In this document: positions 27,084 to 36,029 of the stretch, piece after piece
Layout: the number at the start of each line of letters is the position of its first letter
Numbering within the stretch: position 1 is the stretch's first letter
NCBI GenBank assembly: GCA_963736975.1
Contig: CAVTQY010000001.1
Span: forward strand, 2,728,001 to 2,792,000
DNA length: 64,000 nucleotides
Direction of reading: 5' to 3'
From: CAVTQY01 sp963736975
GTDB lineage: Bacteria; Pseudomonadota; Alphaproteobacteria; Acetobacterales; Acetobacteraceae
The notes under the pieces: generated by a model
The model's database searches: none
The model's input: only the letters and a program-made list of their open reading frames with translations
What the model was told of the DNA's origin: nothing
Position numbers and translations under genes: made by a program

Positions 27084-28183
27084 AGCTCGAAGTCGCCCTT
27101 CGGACGGCCCGTACTACGGCGCCGCGGGAGAAGCTGGTCTCGTTCTTCGAGTTCTGGCCGGGCTGGCTGTTCTATACGCCGGTCGTCCTGCAGTGCCTGG
27201 CGCTCGGCGTGCGCTACCGCTCGCCGGTGGCGCTGACGGCGGCCAATCCGGCGATCGACGCGGGGGGGCTTTGCGGGGAGTCGAAAGTCTCCATCTTGGA
27301 CCAGGTCGGCCAGTCGGCACGGCCATGGCTCGCCCGCTACACGAGCGTGACGACCCATCCGTGGGACGGCAGAGCGGACTTCGCGGCGGCGGAGCAGGCC
27401 ATGGAAGCGGCCGGGCTCGGATATCCTTTGGTGGCCAAACCGGATGTAGGCTGCAACGGCACCGGCGTGCGGCTGATCGGTGATGCGGCCGATCTTTACC
27501 GTTACCTGGCGGCGTTTCCGCGCGAGGAACGGGTCCTGCTGCAGGAGTTCCTGCCCGAGGAAGGGGAGGCCGGGCTGTTTTATGTCCGCCATCCGGATGA
27601 GAAGCATGGGCGGATCACCTCGATCACCCTGAAATACCCGCCGGTGGTCACCGGCGACGGGCGATCGACGCTGCGCGAGTTGATCCTCGCCGATCCCAGG
27701 GCCGGGCAGGTGGCGCATCTCTATCTGCCGCGGCTGGCGCACCGGCTGCACGAGGTGCCGGCCCAGGGCGAGCGGGTGCGCCTCGTGTTCGTGGGAAACC
27801 ATTGCAAGGGCTCGATCTTCCGCAATGGCGCGCGGCACGCGACCCCGGAACTGACCGCCTGCTTCGACCGGATTGGCGCCGCCCTGCCCGATTTCCATTT
27901 CGGGCGCATCGATGTGCGGTTCAGCTCCTTGGCCGCGTTGAGCCGAGGCGAGGGTTTTCGCATCATCGAGATCAACGGAGCGGGGTCGGAGGCGACGCAT
28001 GTCTGGGACCCGGCGACCTCGCTTCTCGATGCATGGCGGGCGCAGTTCTTCCATTACGGCGAGGCCTACCGGATCGGCGCGGCCAACCGTGACCGGGGCC
28101 ATCGCCCGACCGAAATCGGCAACCTTTTCAACCTATGGCGTCGCCAGAAGCGGCTGATGGCGGCCTATCCCCTGAACGATTGA
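27080..28183 (+). CDS. ATP-grasp domain protein (D-Ala-D-Ala ligase-like), carboxylate-amine ligase
   Basis: 367 residues from ATG 27080, overlapping the DedA stop. ATP-grasp features are YPLVAKPDVGCNGTGVRLIG (phosphate-binding loop and Lys), RVLLQEFLPEEGEAGLFYV, and the Mg-binding end FRIIEINGAGSEATHVWDP. An N-terminal FFEFWPGWLFYTPVVLQCLA segment resembles a membrane-associated helix. The enzyme should join a carboxylate to an amine with ATP. Sandwiched between DedA and UppP, it may act on a cell-envelope precursor or lipid-linked molecule; the substrates are unknown. Confidence 0.85.
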   Translation: MKLEVALRTARTTAPREKLVSFFEFWPGWLFYTPVVLQCLALGVRYRSPVALTAANPAIDAGGLCGESKVSILDQVGQSARPWLARYTSVTTHPWDGRADFAAAEQAMEAAGLGYPLVAKPDVGCNGTGVRLIGDAADLYRYLAAFPREERVLLQEFLPEEGEAGLFYVRHPDEKHGRITSITLKYPPVVTGDGRSTLRELILADPRAGQVAHLYLPRLAHRLHEVPAQGERVRLVFVGNHCKGSIFRNGARHATPELTACFDRIGAALPDFHFGRIDVRFSSLAALSRGEGFRIIEINGAGSEATHVWDPATSLLDAWRAQFFHYGEAYRIGAANRDRGHRPTEIGNLFNLWRRQKRLMAAYPLND

Positions 28184-28211
28184 CCGCCGTCGCCGACGGT
28201 GAGGATGCAGC

Positions 28212-29048
28212 ATGACGACAATCCAGGCCATCGCCATGGCGCTTGTGCAGGGCGCCACCGAATTGTTCCCGGTCAGCAGCCTGGGCCACGCGGTAGTGAT
28301 GCCGGCGCTGCTGGGCTGGAACATCGACCAGCACGCCCCGTCCTTCCTCCCGTTCCTGGTGATGCTGCATCTCGGGACGGCGGTGGCGCTGCTGCTGTTC
28401 TTCTGGCGCGACTGGTGGGCGCTGGCGATCGGGATCTTCGGGCTGGATAGCGCGCATCAAGTGGCGGAAAGCCGCCGCGTGTTCGGGCTGATCGTAGTGG
28501 CGACGATACCGGGGGTGGTCGTCGGCTTCTTGCTGGAGCATTTCTTCCGGACGCTGTTCGGCAGCCCGGTGGTCGCGGCGGTGTTCCTGATTGTGAACGG
28601 GGTGCTGCTGCTGGGGGGCGAGCGTCTGCGGGGGCAGACGCGGAGCCGGCCTCTGTCCGCGCTGTCGATCGGCGATGCGGTGGCGATCGGCTGCTGGCAG
28701 TGCACGGCGTTGGTTCCGGGTATTTCGCGGTCCGGGGCGACCATCGTGGGCGGGCTGCTGCGCGGCATAAACCATGAGGGCGCGGCGCATTTCTCCTTCC
28801 TGATCGCGACGCCGATCATCCTGGGCGCGACGGTGCTGGAGGTACCGAAGCTGCTGCATTCCGGCGTTGCACATGATGTGGCCGTGAATGCGGCGGTCGC
28901 GGCGGTCGTCGCCGGAGTGACGGCATTCGCCAGCACGGCTTTCCTGATGCGGTATTTCCGCGGCCATGATCACTGGGCGTTGAATCCGTTCGCTTATTAT
29001 TGCTTCCTGGCCGGCGTCGGCAGCCTGGCGGTTCTGTTGCTAGGCTGA
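28212..29048 (+). CDS. uppP: Undecaprenyl-diphosphatase UppP (BacA)
   Basis: 278-residue polytopic membrane enzyme that dephosphorylates undecaprenyl pyrophosphate to the C55-P carrier used for peptidoglycan and other polymers. The two active-site motifs are present: QGATELFPVSSLGHAVVMP near the N-terminus (Glu-rich motif) and VPGISRSGATIVGGLL at about residue 175. Length and helix count are normal. It ends the operon DedA - ATP-grasp - UppP, 28 nt after the ligase. Extra copies confer bacitracin resistance in other bacteria. Confidence 0.95.
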   Translation: MTTIQAIAMALVQGATELFPVSSLGHAVVMPALLGWNIDQHAPSFLPFLVMLHLGTAVALLLFFWRDWWALAIGIFGLDSAHQVAESRRVFGLIVVATIPGVVVGFLLEHFFRTLFGSPVVAAVFLIVNGVLLLGGERLRGQTRSRPLSALSIGDAVAIGCWQCTALVPGISRSGATIVGGLLRGINHEGAAHFSFLIATPIILGATVLEVPKLLHSGVAHDVAVNAAVAAVVAGVTAFASTAFLMRYFRGHDHWALNPFAYYCFLAGVGSLAVLLLG

Positions 29049-29108
29049 GAGGCGGAGGGGCGTGGAACCCCGCCGGGCGTAAGCTGTTCAACAGCTTGCG
29101 GCGATACG

Positions 29109-29312
29109 GTGAGGCGATACGTGGTCCTGCCGAGCGAAGGCTATCCGATCTCGACCGAGGCGATCCGGGAGTGGTTTCGGCGCACCTATGGCCGCGAGGC
29201 GACCGAGAAGGAGGTTGGCGAGGTCCAGGCCGCGCTGGCGAAGCGGGATTCGGGACCGCTGCCTCGGCGGGAACCGGCGCAGCCCGGCAGTCGCGAACCG
29301 AAGACGGGGTGA
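29109..29312 (+). CDS. Small hypothetical protein (67 aa)
   Basis: GTG start; the sequence has coding-type third positions through its first 45 codons (PISTEAIREWFRRTYGRE, TEKEVGEVQAALAKRD) and looks like a short helix-rich protein with a Pro/Arg tail. It starts 60 nt after uppP in the same direction. No ribosome site is obvious and no family is recognised. Confidence 0.45.
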   Translation: MRRYVVLPSEGYPISTEAIREWFRRTYGREATEKEVGEVQAALAKRDSGPLPRREPAQPGSREPKTG

Positions 29313-29672
29313 TCCAGTCGGGGCGGTGCCGCTCATTGACCGTCGCAGGAACACGCTCGGGCTGCTGGACCTTGTGACGGCGATCAGCCTTGAGGGCGGC
29401 CTCGGCGCCTGGGCCGCTTCGGCTGTTTTGCCGGCGAGCTGTCGAGCGCGATTATGACGGATCTGCCCTGGCTGCTCATCCGGGTTTCCTGGTTCCATGC
29501 TGTTGACGATCCATGTTGCGGTGTTTGCGCGACTGACGGGGCGTTGAGTTGGCGGTATGGGACCGCTATGGCGTAACTCGGTTCTCCGGTGCGGCTTTTC
29601 GCCGGATTTGTTGGTGATTTGTTAAGGATTGAGTTAGCTATATTGACTGACGGGTTGGGCAAGAGGTTCGAT
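29313..29672. other. Intergenic region upstream of TetR-type regulator
   Basis: No gene is supported. The last 80 nt become clearly AT-richer than the surroundings (GATTTGTTAAGGATTGAG then TATATT at 29639-29644), consistent with the promoter of the regulator; no well-spaced -35 box could be assigned. No TGTACA site occurs here, in contrast to the region after the gene. Confidence 0.45.
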
Positions 29673-30509
29673 ATGTCAGAGGAAGTGACCGGGGGCGCTC
29701 GGGTGTTGAACCGCGGGGGCGAGGTGCGGGGAATACCGCGGGAGCTGACGCCGGGGGACCGGGAGGTGAAGCGGCGGACCCGGCAGGCGGCGGCGCGGCT
29801 CTATGCCGAGTATGGCGCGGCCGGAATCAGCCGGCGCCGGGTGGCGGCGGTGGTGGGGCGGGACCGCGAGCTGCTGGCGCGGCTTTACCCAGAGGATGCC
29901 GACCTGCTGTTGGACGTGCTGGTGGAGCATGTCTGGGCGCTGGATGCGGCCGTGTGCCGGGCGATAGATGCGCCGGCGATCGGGGCGTTCGAGCGGCTGG
30001 AGGCGGTGATCCGAGGCTGGCTCGACCAGGCGGCGGCGGAGTGGGCGGAGCATCGGTGCCTGTTGTTCTGCGTCCGGACATTGCCCGAGGCGATGCGGCA
30101 GTCGGCGGTGCTGAAGTACCGGATGCTGCTGGAGACGGTGATGGAGCTTCTGGGCGGGGTGGTGCCGGGATTGGCCGGGCGGGGTTCGGCGGTGGAGTCG
30201 TTGCTGGGGACGGCACGGGCTTTGTTGAGCGATGTTGGATGGTGGCCGGATGGGCTGGCGCGCGAGGAGCGGGCGCGGGCGGCTCGGCGGATTGCGGGGA
30301 TGCTGGTGGCGGCGGCTGAGGCAGAGGTGGCCGGCGAGTGGCGGCGGGGCTGTCCGGCGGCTGGGGCATTGGATGAGCGGCTGCATCTGGTGGAGTCGCA
30401 TGTGGCGCGGGCGCGTTTCGCCGGGCTGTTGGATGCGGTGGCGGAAGGGGCTGAAGTGGTGGTGAAGCGGCGGGGGAAGTGCGTGGCGAGGGTGGTGGGG
30501 ATGGGATAG
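29673..30509 (+). CDS. TetR-type regulator with C-terminal Phd/YefM antitoxin-like segment
   Basis: 278 residues from ATG 29673 (AAGAGG 6 nt upstream). The N-terminal region has a TetR-like helix-turn-helix (TRQAAARLYAEYGAAGISRR, then RRVAAVVGRDRELLARLYP), followed by a helical ligand/dimerisation region rich in Ala, Arg and Glu. The last 40 residues (VESHVARARFAGLLDAVAEG and AEVVVKRRGKCVARVVGMG) match the conserved Phd/YefM antitoxin pattern (EAKxxLsxLLdxVxxGExVxIxRRGKPVA). That segment is the DNA-binding part of Phd-type antitoxins. A TGTACA-containing array starts 9 nt after the stop. No toxin gene is adjacent. The TetR call is moderately sure, the tail similarity strong by eye. Confidence 0.75.
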   Translation: MSEEVTGGARVLNRGGEVRGIPRELTPGDREVKRRTRQAAARLYAEYGAAGISRRRVAAVVGRDRELLARLYPEDADLLLDVLVEHVWALDAAVCRAIDAPAIGAFERLEAVIRGWLDQAAAEWAEHRCLLFCVRTLPEAMRQSAVLKYRMLLETVMELLGGVVPGLAGRGSAVESLLGTARALLSDVGWWPDGLAREERARAARRIAGMLVAAAEAEVAGEWRRGCPAAGALDERLHLVESHVARARFAGLLDAVAEGAEVVVKRRGKCVARVVGMG

Positions 30510-30517
30510 CGGGGCGG

Positions 30518-30654
30518 GTTGTACAACAGGCGGTTTTGGGCGGCTGCGGTTGTACAACTCGGCGAATTTGGGGGTGCTGGGATGTACAACCGGGCGGTTT
30601 GGGGCGTTGGCGGTTGGACAAAACGGGGTTTGGGGGTGGGCTCGGATGTACAAC
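30518..30654. repeat. Array of five TGTACA-type palindromic sites spaced 31-32 bp
   Basis: Perfect palindrome GTTGTACAAC at 30518-30527 and 30549-30558; GATGTACAAC at 30581-30590 and 30645-30654; a weaker GTTGGACAAA at 30613-30622. Starts are 31, 32, 32 and 32 bp apart, about three helical turns, so all sites face the same side of the DNA. The G-rich spacers are also alike (CGGTTTgGGGG core), so it is a degenerate 32-bp tandem repeat. It begins 9 bp after the stop of the regulator gene. Confidence 0.9.
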
Positions 30655-31099
30655 TGAGGCGGTTCGGGTGCGGGGGCGGGCGGGTGTTGGTGGGACGGCG
30701 GTGCGGGATGATGTTGCGGGGGCGGGCTGAGGGTTAACGAAGTATTCGCGGTTGCTGCTTGCGGTGGGCACTGTTGAGGGTAACCTGGTCGCCCCGGTCG
30801 GCCTGAGACCTCGGATTGCGTTCGGCGCGAGGCGATTCGGATCCTGATCCTGACAGGGCAACCGGGCGGTCGGAAGGAAGCATTACGGGCGCGGAGCTGT
30901 GCCATGAACGGCATCAATGCTGCTCGCTTGGTCGGCATGATGGGGTCAGGGTCCGAGGCCCGCTTGCGGGTCGAGCGACGCGAGAGGCCTTGACGCCGGC
31001 ATGACGAACAAGACGATAATTGAAAGTGCCGAGACCGGACGCAGTGCGTCTTCGGAATAGTCGGGTTCCGGTGCGGCAAGAGCGGGCGCACATTTCGTT
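30655..31099. other. Intergenic region between the palindrome array and the BNR-KAP gene
   Basis: No gene is supported in any frame. It is G-rich near the array and contains GAGGGTTAACGAAGTATTC at about 30729 and TGACGAACAAGACGATAATTG at 31000-31020, either of which could belong to a promoter. The region most likely carries the control sequences for the large membrane NTPase that follows. Confidence 0.4.
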
Positions 31100-34000
31100 A
31101 TGGATGCAAGCTCGGGGAGCGTCCCACCAGCTCGGCAGGCGATACGCGCCCCGGGTATGGTTCCGTGGCGGCGCTGGTGGTTCAGGCGCGGCTGGATGCT
31201 TGTGCTGGCTGTGCTTTTGGTTGCGACTGGAAGCTTGTTGTCGCTGCTGTTGCCGACGCGCGGTAATCCTTATGCGCCGCCGACGTCCTGGCTATCGCTA
31301 CAGAGGTGGCTGGCGCCTGGCGAAACCAACGGGTTCGCTCGGCTTCCGGGGATGAGGGGTGCGCTACAGGCGGTCGCTTTTGATTCGTCCGGTCACCACG
31401 CGCTGGCTGCGGGCGATAGTGGCACGCTGCTGCGCAGCTTGGATGGCGGGTCGAGCTGGCAGCCGGTTGCGTCGGGAACCAAGGAGAACCTGATCTCGGT
31501 GGCGTTCGCGCCGGACGGGCGCGGCGCGCTGGCTGCGGGCGATAGTGGCACGCTGCTGCGCAGCTTGGATGGCGGGTCGAGCTGGCAGCCGGTTGCGTCG
31601 GGAACCACGCAGAACCTGATCTCGGTGGCGTTCGCGCCGGACGGGCGCGGCGCGCTGGCTGCGGGCGATAGTGGCACGCTGCTGCGCAGCTTGGATGGCG
31701 GGGCGAGCTGGCAGCCGGTTGCGTCGGGAACCACGCAGAACCTGATCTCGGTGGCGTTCGCGCCGGACGGGCGCGGCGCGCTGGCTGCGGGCGATAGTGG
31801 CACGCTGCTGCGCAGCTTGGATGGCGGGGCGAGCTGGCAGCCGGTTGCGTCGGGAACCAAGGAGAACCTGATCTCGGTGGCGTTCGCGCCGGACGGGCGC
31901 GGCGCGCTGGCTGCGGGCATTAGTGGCACGCTGCTGCGCAGCTTGGATGGCGGGGCGAGCTGGCAGCCGGTTGCGTCGGGAACCAAGCAGGACCTGCTGT
32001 CGGTGGCGTTCGCGCCGGACGGGCGCGGCGGCGCGCTGGCCGCGGGCTGGAATGGCGCGCTGCTGCGTAGCAGTGATGGTGGGGCGAGCTGGCAGCCTGT
32101 TGCGTCGGGAACCAATGAGATCCTGTTGTCGTCGGTGGCGTTCGCGCCGGACGGGCGCGGCGGCGCGCTGGCCGCGGGCTGGGGTGGCACGCTGCTGCGC
32201 AGCCTGGATGGCGGGTCGAGCTGGCAGCCGGTTGCGTCGGGAACCAAGGAGAACCTGATCTCGGTGGCGTTCGCTCCGGACGGGCGCAGCGCGCTGGCCG
32301 CGAGCGCTGGTGGCATGCTGCTGCGCAGCTTGGATGGCGGGTCGAGCTGGCAGCCGGTTGCGTCGGGAACCAAGGAGAACCTGATCTCGGTGGCGTTCGC
32401 GCCGGACGGGCGCGGCGCGCTGGTTGCGGGCGATAGTGGCACGCTGCTGCGCAGCTTGGATGGCGGGTCGAGCTGGCAGCCGGTTGCGTCGGGAACCAAG
32501 GAGGACCTGACCTCGGTGGCGTTCGCGCCGGACGGGCGCGGCGCGCTGGCTGCGGGCGGTGGTGGCACGCTGCTGCGCAGCTTGGATGGCGGGGCGAGCT
32601 GGCAACGGCCGGTGCATAAGCGCAGACCGGCGCCGGTATGCTGGCTGTTGTGGGTGCTTGGGTTTCTGCTTGTCTTCCCAAGCTTTGTCTCGCTGGCGCC
32701 GGAGCCTCGTCCCCCCGGCGACATGGCGCAGATTTTCGCGACCGACCGGCCGCTGCGGGCGGGCGATACAGATGTTGCCGGGGCGGCTGGGCTTGCGGGA
32801 CAGATCGCAAGTTTTCTACAGAACCCGCGCACAGAGCCACCGTTGACGATTGCCATCACCGGTGTCTGGGGCAGCGGCAAGAGCAGCGTGCTCAGCCGCC
32901 TGGTGGACGCGCTGAAAGCCAAGGGGAGCCGGCCCGTCTGGTTCAATGCCTGGCATCATCAGGGGGAAGAGAATTCTATTCGCCGCCTTGCTGGAAGCGG
33001 TTCGGCGGGATGCGGTGCCGCCCTGGTTCTCATTGGCAGGGATGGAGGTGCGGACACGTCTGTTCCTGGGGCGGCTGCGCAGGAAGCCGGTGCGCACTGT
33101 GCTCGCGCTGGCAACAGCGGCGGCCCTGCTCGGGTTCGGTCTGGCGGTGGAATGGCCGTCCTTTGTCGATATACTACGGGCGATCCGGTCTCTGGCGCAG
33201 CAGCAGAAAGATGCAAAAGAAACGATGCCGGCCTGGACGCTGCTCGGCGGGCTGGCAGCGCCGTTCGGGCTGGGTTTGGGCGTGTTGCTGGTGGCAGCGG
33301 GATTTCGCGACCGACTGAAATCAGCCGGGCTCGATCCGGGAAAGCTGGTAGCGGCGGCGCGGAAATCGGTGCGGTGGAAAGAGCTGGGGGTGACGCTCGG
33401 TTTCCGCGCGCGGTTCGATGCAGCGTTGCAGGAGGTGACGGAGGCACTTGGGCGCCGGACGTTGACGGTGCTGATCGACGACCTCGATCGTTGTCAGCCG
33501 GCGCAGATCGCAGAAGTGCTGGAGGCGGTGAACTATCTGGCGGCCAGCGGCGGTTGTTTCATCGTTCTGGCGGTCGCGAAGGAACAGGTGCTAGCGGGTG
33601 TGGGATTGGCGAATGCCGAGATCGCGAAAGAGCTTTATCCGCAACTCGATGAGCGCGCTGCCCGCGAAGCGCATGCGAAGGATTTTCTTCGCAAGCTGAT
33701 TCAGATCGAAGTGCCGGTGCCCAAATTCGACGCGGAGGCGGCAGAGCGGCTGTTCGGGGCTGCGATCGCTTCGCAGCCGGTGACGCGGCCCGATCGTGCG
33801 TGGATGGCGGGAGTGACGGCGATCGCGCTGTGCGCCGGGTTGTTTGTTGCCGGGACAATCGGTCACGGTTTGTATGCGCCGCTGGTGGATGCGTGGTAGC
33901 AGGCCGCGCCGCGTGCGGAGACGAAGCAGGAGGCGCCTCCGCCCTGGCTGACAGCGCTGTCAGAGCCGAACCCTGGCCCAAAGCCAATTCCTCCGCCTCC

Positions 34001-34544
34001 GCCTCCACCTCCGCCAACGCTGACCGCCGGCGCGTTCGAGCCGGGGCACCCAGCTTCACCATCAAAGCTCTGGCTGTTGTTGCTTGTGCCGGTACTCGGG
34101 GGCGCGGGGTTGGCGATGCTGCTGCATGCGCGTCGGCCGCATGCGCCGGAGGACGTGGACACACCAGAGTTTGCTCGCGCGCTGGATCATTGGGCGGGAG
34201 CGGCCTGGCTTGGGTCTGGTTCACCACGAGAGATGAAGCGCTTCCTCAATCATCTACGGTTCGCGGCCGCGGCGCCTGAGGCGGCTCTACCGGGCGGCGT
34301 TTTGGTCGGCTTGGGCGTATTTGCGCTCGTTGATGTGGACTTGGTGCGTTCGTTTGCCTCGGGTGGGCGTGATCTGTTGGCAGCGGCGCAAGAACGCATC
34401 GGAACCGAGGCGGTGTGGGGCACGATCTGCGACACGGCCGACCGGGGCAACCTCCGCAGGTCGGAGCTGCCCGAATTCAATCCACGACAGGAGGATGCGG
34501 CGCAGTTTTTAGGGTTGTGGGAGGGCGTGCGCGTTCAGGCGTGA
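31100..34544 (+). pseudogene. Membrane BNR-repeat / KAP P-loop NTPase protein, interrupted by a +1 frameshift and an in-frame TAG
   Basis: Restored length is about 1,147 residues. Order: a short cytoplasmic N-terminus, a membrane helix (WMLVLAVLLVATGSLLSLLL), ten 42-44-residue repeats (SVAFAPDGRGALAAGDSGTL, LRSLDGGSSWQPVASGT) of the BNR/Ycf48 propeller type, a second helix (CWLLWVLGFLLVFPSF), then a KAP NTPase. The KAP part has Walker A GVWGSGKSS at 588-596, WFNAWHHQGEE, Walker B TVLIDDLDRCQP, two inserted helices and the C-terminal SPREMKRFLNHLRFAA. The frame shifts by +1 at about 32972. A TAG at 33897-33899 precedes a proline tract (PKPIPPPPPPPP) and the last part, all in one frame. The layout implies an external propeller linked to a cytoplasmic NTPase. 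Confidence 0.8.
31370..32606 (+). repeat. Ten tandem 126-bp coding repeats (BNR/Ycf48-like)
   Basis: The unit is 126 bp, with two copies of 129-132 bp, each encoding SVAFAPDGRG-ALAAGDSGTLLRSLDGG-SWQPVASGT-type sequence. Copies 2, 3 and 4 (from 31496, 31622, 31748) are almost identical in DNA including silent positions; the first and last are the most diverged. The pattern points to recent tandem amplification or gene conversion. SxDGGxxW is the Asp-box of BNR propellers. Confidence 0.92.
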
Positions 34545-34707
34545 TACTGGTTGGCGTTTCTACAGCAGGAAGGCAGGAACAGGTCACGTCCGTCAAGCTG
34601 GTGTAGAATTGTGATATAGCCGAAGGACCGATCGGAGCCGTTGCGCCGACGGAGTTGGGAATTTGCCGTGCGATAGACGGCACGGTTAGTCGTGCTGCGA
34701 CCGCGAT

Positions 34708-34770
34708 CATCGCCGTCAAGTCCTGCGCCTTCGGCGCACCGCTGCGCGGCTGCGGGACTTGACCGCGATG
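34708..34770. repeat. Imperfect inverted repeat between KAP gene and transposase
   Basis: CATCGCCGTCAAGTCCTGC at 34708 pairs with GCGGGACTTGACCGCGATG ending at 34770, with two mismatches over about 19 bp; the interior carries a second small hairpin (GCGCCTTCGGCGC). It could be a transcription stop for either flanking convergent gene or a mobile-element relic. Confidence 0.6.
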
Positions 34771-34832
34771 CCGCGGTCGAGCGTTGGGCATAGGTGCCGT
34801 CGATACCGCAGTCTGTCTGACGCGGAGCGTGG

Positions 34833-35941
34833 TCATGCCGCGGATGCGATCTGTCTGGTCTCGGCTTCATTAGCCGGCGCGAGGAGTTCCGCCATTGCCT
34901 CGATCTGCATGTAACGGTGCTGCAGCTGCCATTCATCGTTCTGCTCCAACAGCACCGCGCCGATCAGCCGAATGATCGAAGCTTCGTTGGGGAAGATGCC
35001 GACCACGTCGGCCCGCCGCTTCACCTCCTTGTTCAGCTGCTCCCGCGGATTCGTGCTGTGTAGCTTGCTGCGGTGCTGTTCGGGGAAGTCGAGATACGAC
35101 AGAACATTGGTCTCGCTGTCGTCGATGAATGCCGCGAGCTTCGGCCATTTCTGTCGTAGCTGGTCGGCGACATGTCGCCGCATCTGGCTCGCCTGCACCC
35201 GATCCGGCTGGATGAACGCCTGACGCAGCGCCGCCACCACCATGCTCTGCTGGGTCTTTGCCACACAGGACAGCGCGTTGCGCATCCAATGCACCCGACA
35301 ACGCTGCCAGGCAGCGCCGAACACCCGGCGGATCGCTCCCTTCAGCCCCTCGTGCGCATCCGAGATCACCAGCTTCACCCCGCACGGCCCACGGCGCGCC
35401 AAGCTCTTGAGGAAACCTGACCAGAACGTCTCCGCCTCGGAGGGGCCGATATGCAGCCCGACGATCTCACGTTTGCCCTCGGTGTTCACTGCCACGGCGA
35501 TTATCGCGGCAACCGAGACGATACGGCCGCCTTCGCGCTGCTTCAGGCAGGTCGCGTCAAGCCACAGATAGGGCCATTCGCCGCCAAGCGGGCGGCCCAG
35601 AAACGCATGCACCCGTTCATCGCTCTCCTTGCACAGTTGGAGACCTGCGACTTGCTGATCCCAGACAAGCCCATCGCCTGCACCGGCTCGTCCACGCGCC
35701 GGGTTGAGAGGCCGCCGATCCAGGCTTCCTGGATCACCCCGATCAGTGCCCTCTCCGAGATCTTTCGTGCCTCGAGAAACGGCGGAAAGTAGCTGCCCTG
35801 CCGCAGTTTCGGGATGCGCAGCTGCAACGAGCCAAGCCGCGAATCGAACACGCGATCGCGGTAGCCGTTGCGCCAGGTCGTGCGCTCGCCGCTGCGTTCA
35901 TAACGTCCGGCGCCGATCAGACCCATGAAGCCGAGGGCCTA
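34833..35941 (-). mobile_element. IS256-family (Mutator) transposase remnant
   Basis: Two frames give most of an IS256-type DDE transposase: TWRNGYRDRVFDSRLGSLQL, PKLRQGSYFPPFLEARKISE, GISKSQVSN, then after a one-base loss near 35636 AFLGRPLGGEWPYLWLDATC, the second Asp in LVISDAHEGLKGAI and the family tail SKLHSTNPREQLNKEVKRR. A stop codon at about 35941 cuts off the first 60-70 residues usual for the family. It is therefore 5'-truncated and frameshifted, and cannot transpose on its own. Ends are unclear: GGTGTAGAATTG at 34602 and GGTGTACATC (minus strand, 35991-36000) are weak terminal-repeat candidates. Confidence 0.85.
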
Positions 35942-36029
35942 ATTTGAGAATGGACCAAGGTTTCAAACTTTCTTTTCATAGGTAACACCGGATGTACACC
36001 CGCACCCGACGCACCCCGCCGATGTTGCA

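Noticed and set aside
30518..30654. CRISPR array
   Set aside because: The repeated element is only 10 bp and palindromic, and the spacers resemble each other; no Cas genes.
29676..31091. 471-codon minus-strand frame rich in Pro, His and Arg
   Set aside because: It is antisense to the TetR-type gene and the palindrome array; composition is that of a shadow frame in GC-rich DNA.
31370..32606. CRISPR or transposon direct repeats
   Set aside because: Repeats are contiguous and stay in one coding frame, giving a regular protein repeat.
31364..32617. 417-codon minus-strand repetitive frame
   Set aside because: Antisense to the ten BNR repeats; its periodicity only mirrors them.
32960..32980. Programmed +1 recoding in the KAP gene
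   Set aside because: There is no slippery heptamer, stop codon or ribosome-site-like element typical of known recoding; kept only as a remote option.
35543..35640. Programmed frameshift in the transposase
   Set aside because: IS256-family transposases are made from a single frame; a lost base and a truncated 5' end fit decay better.
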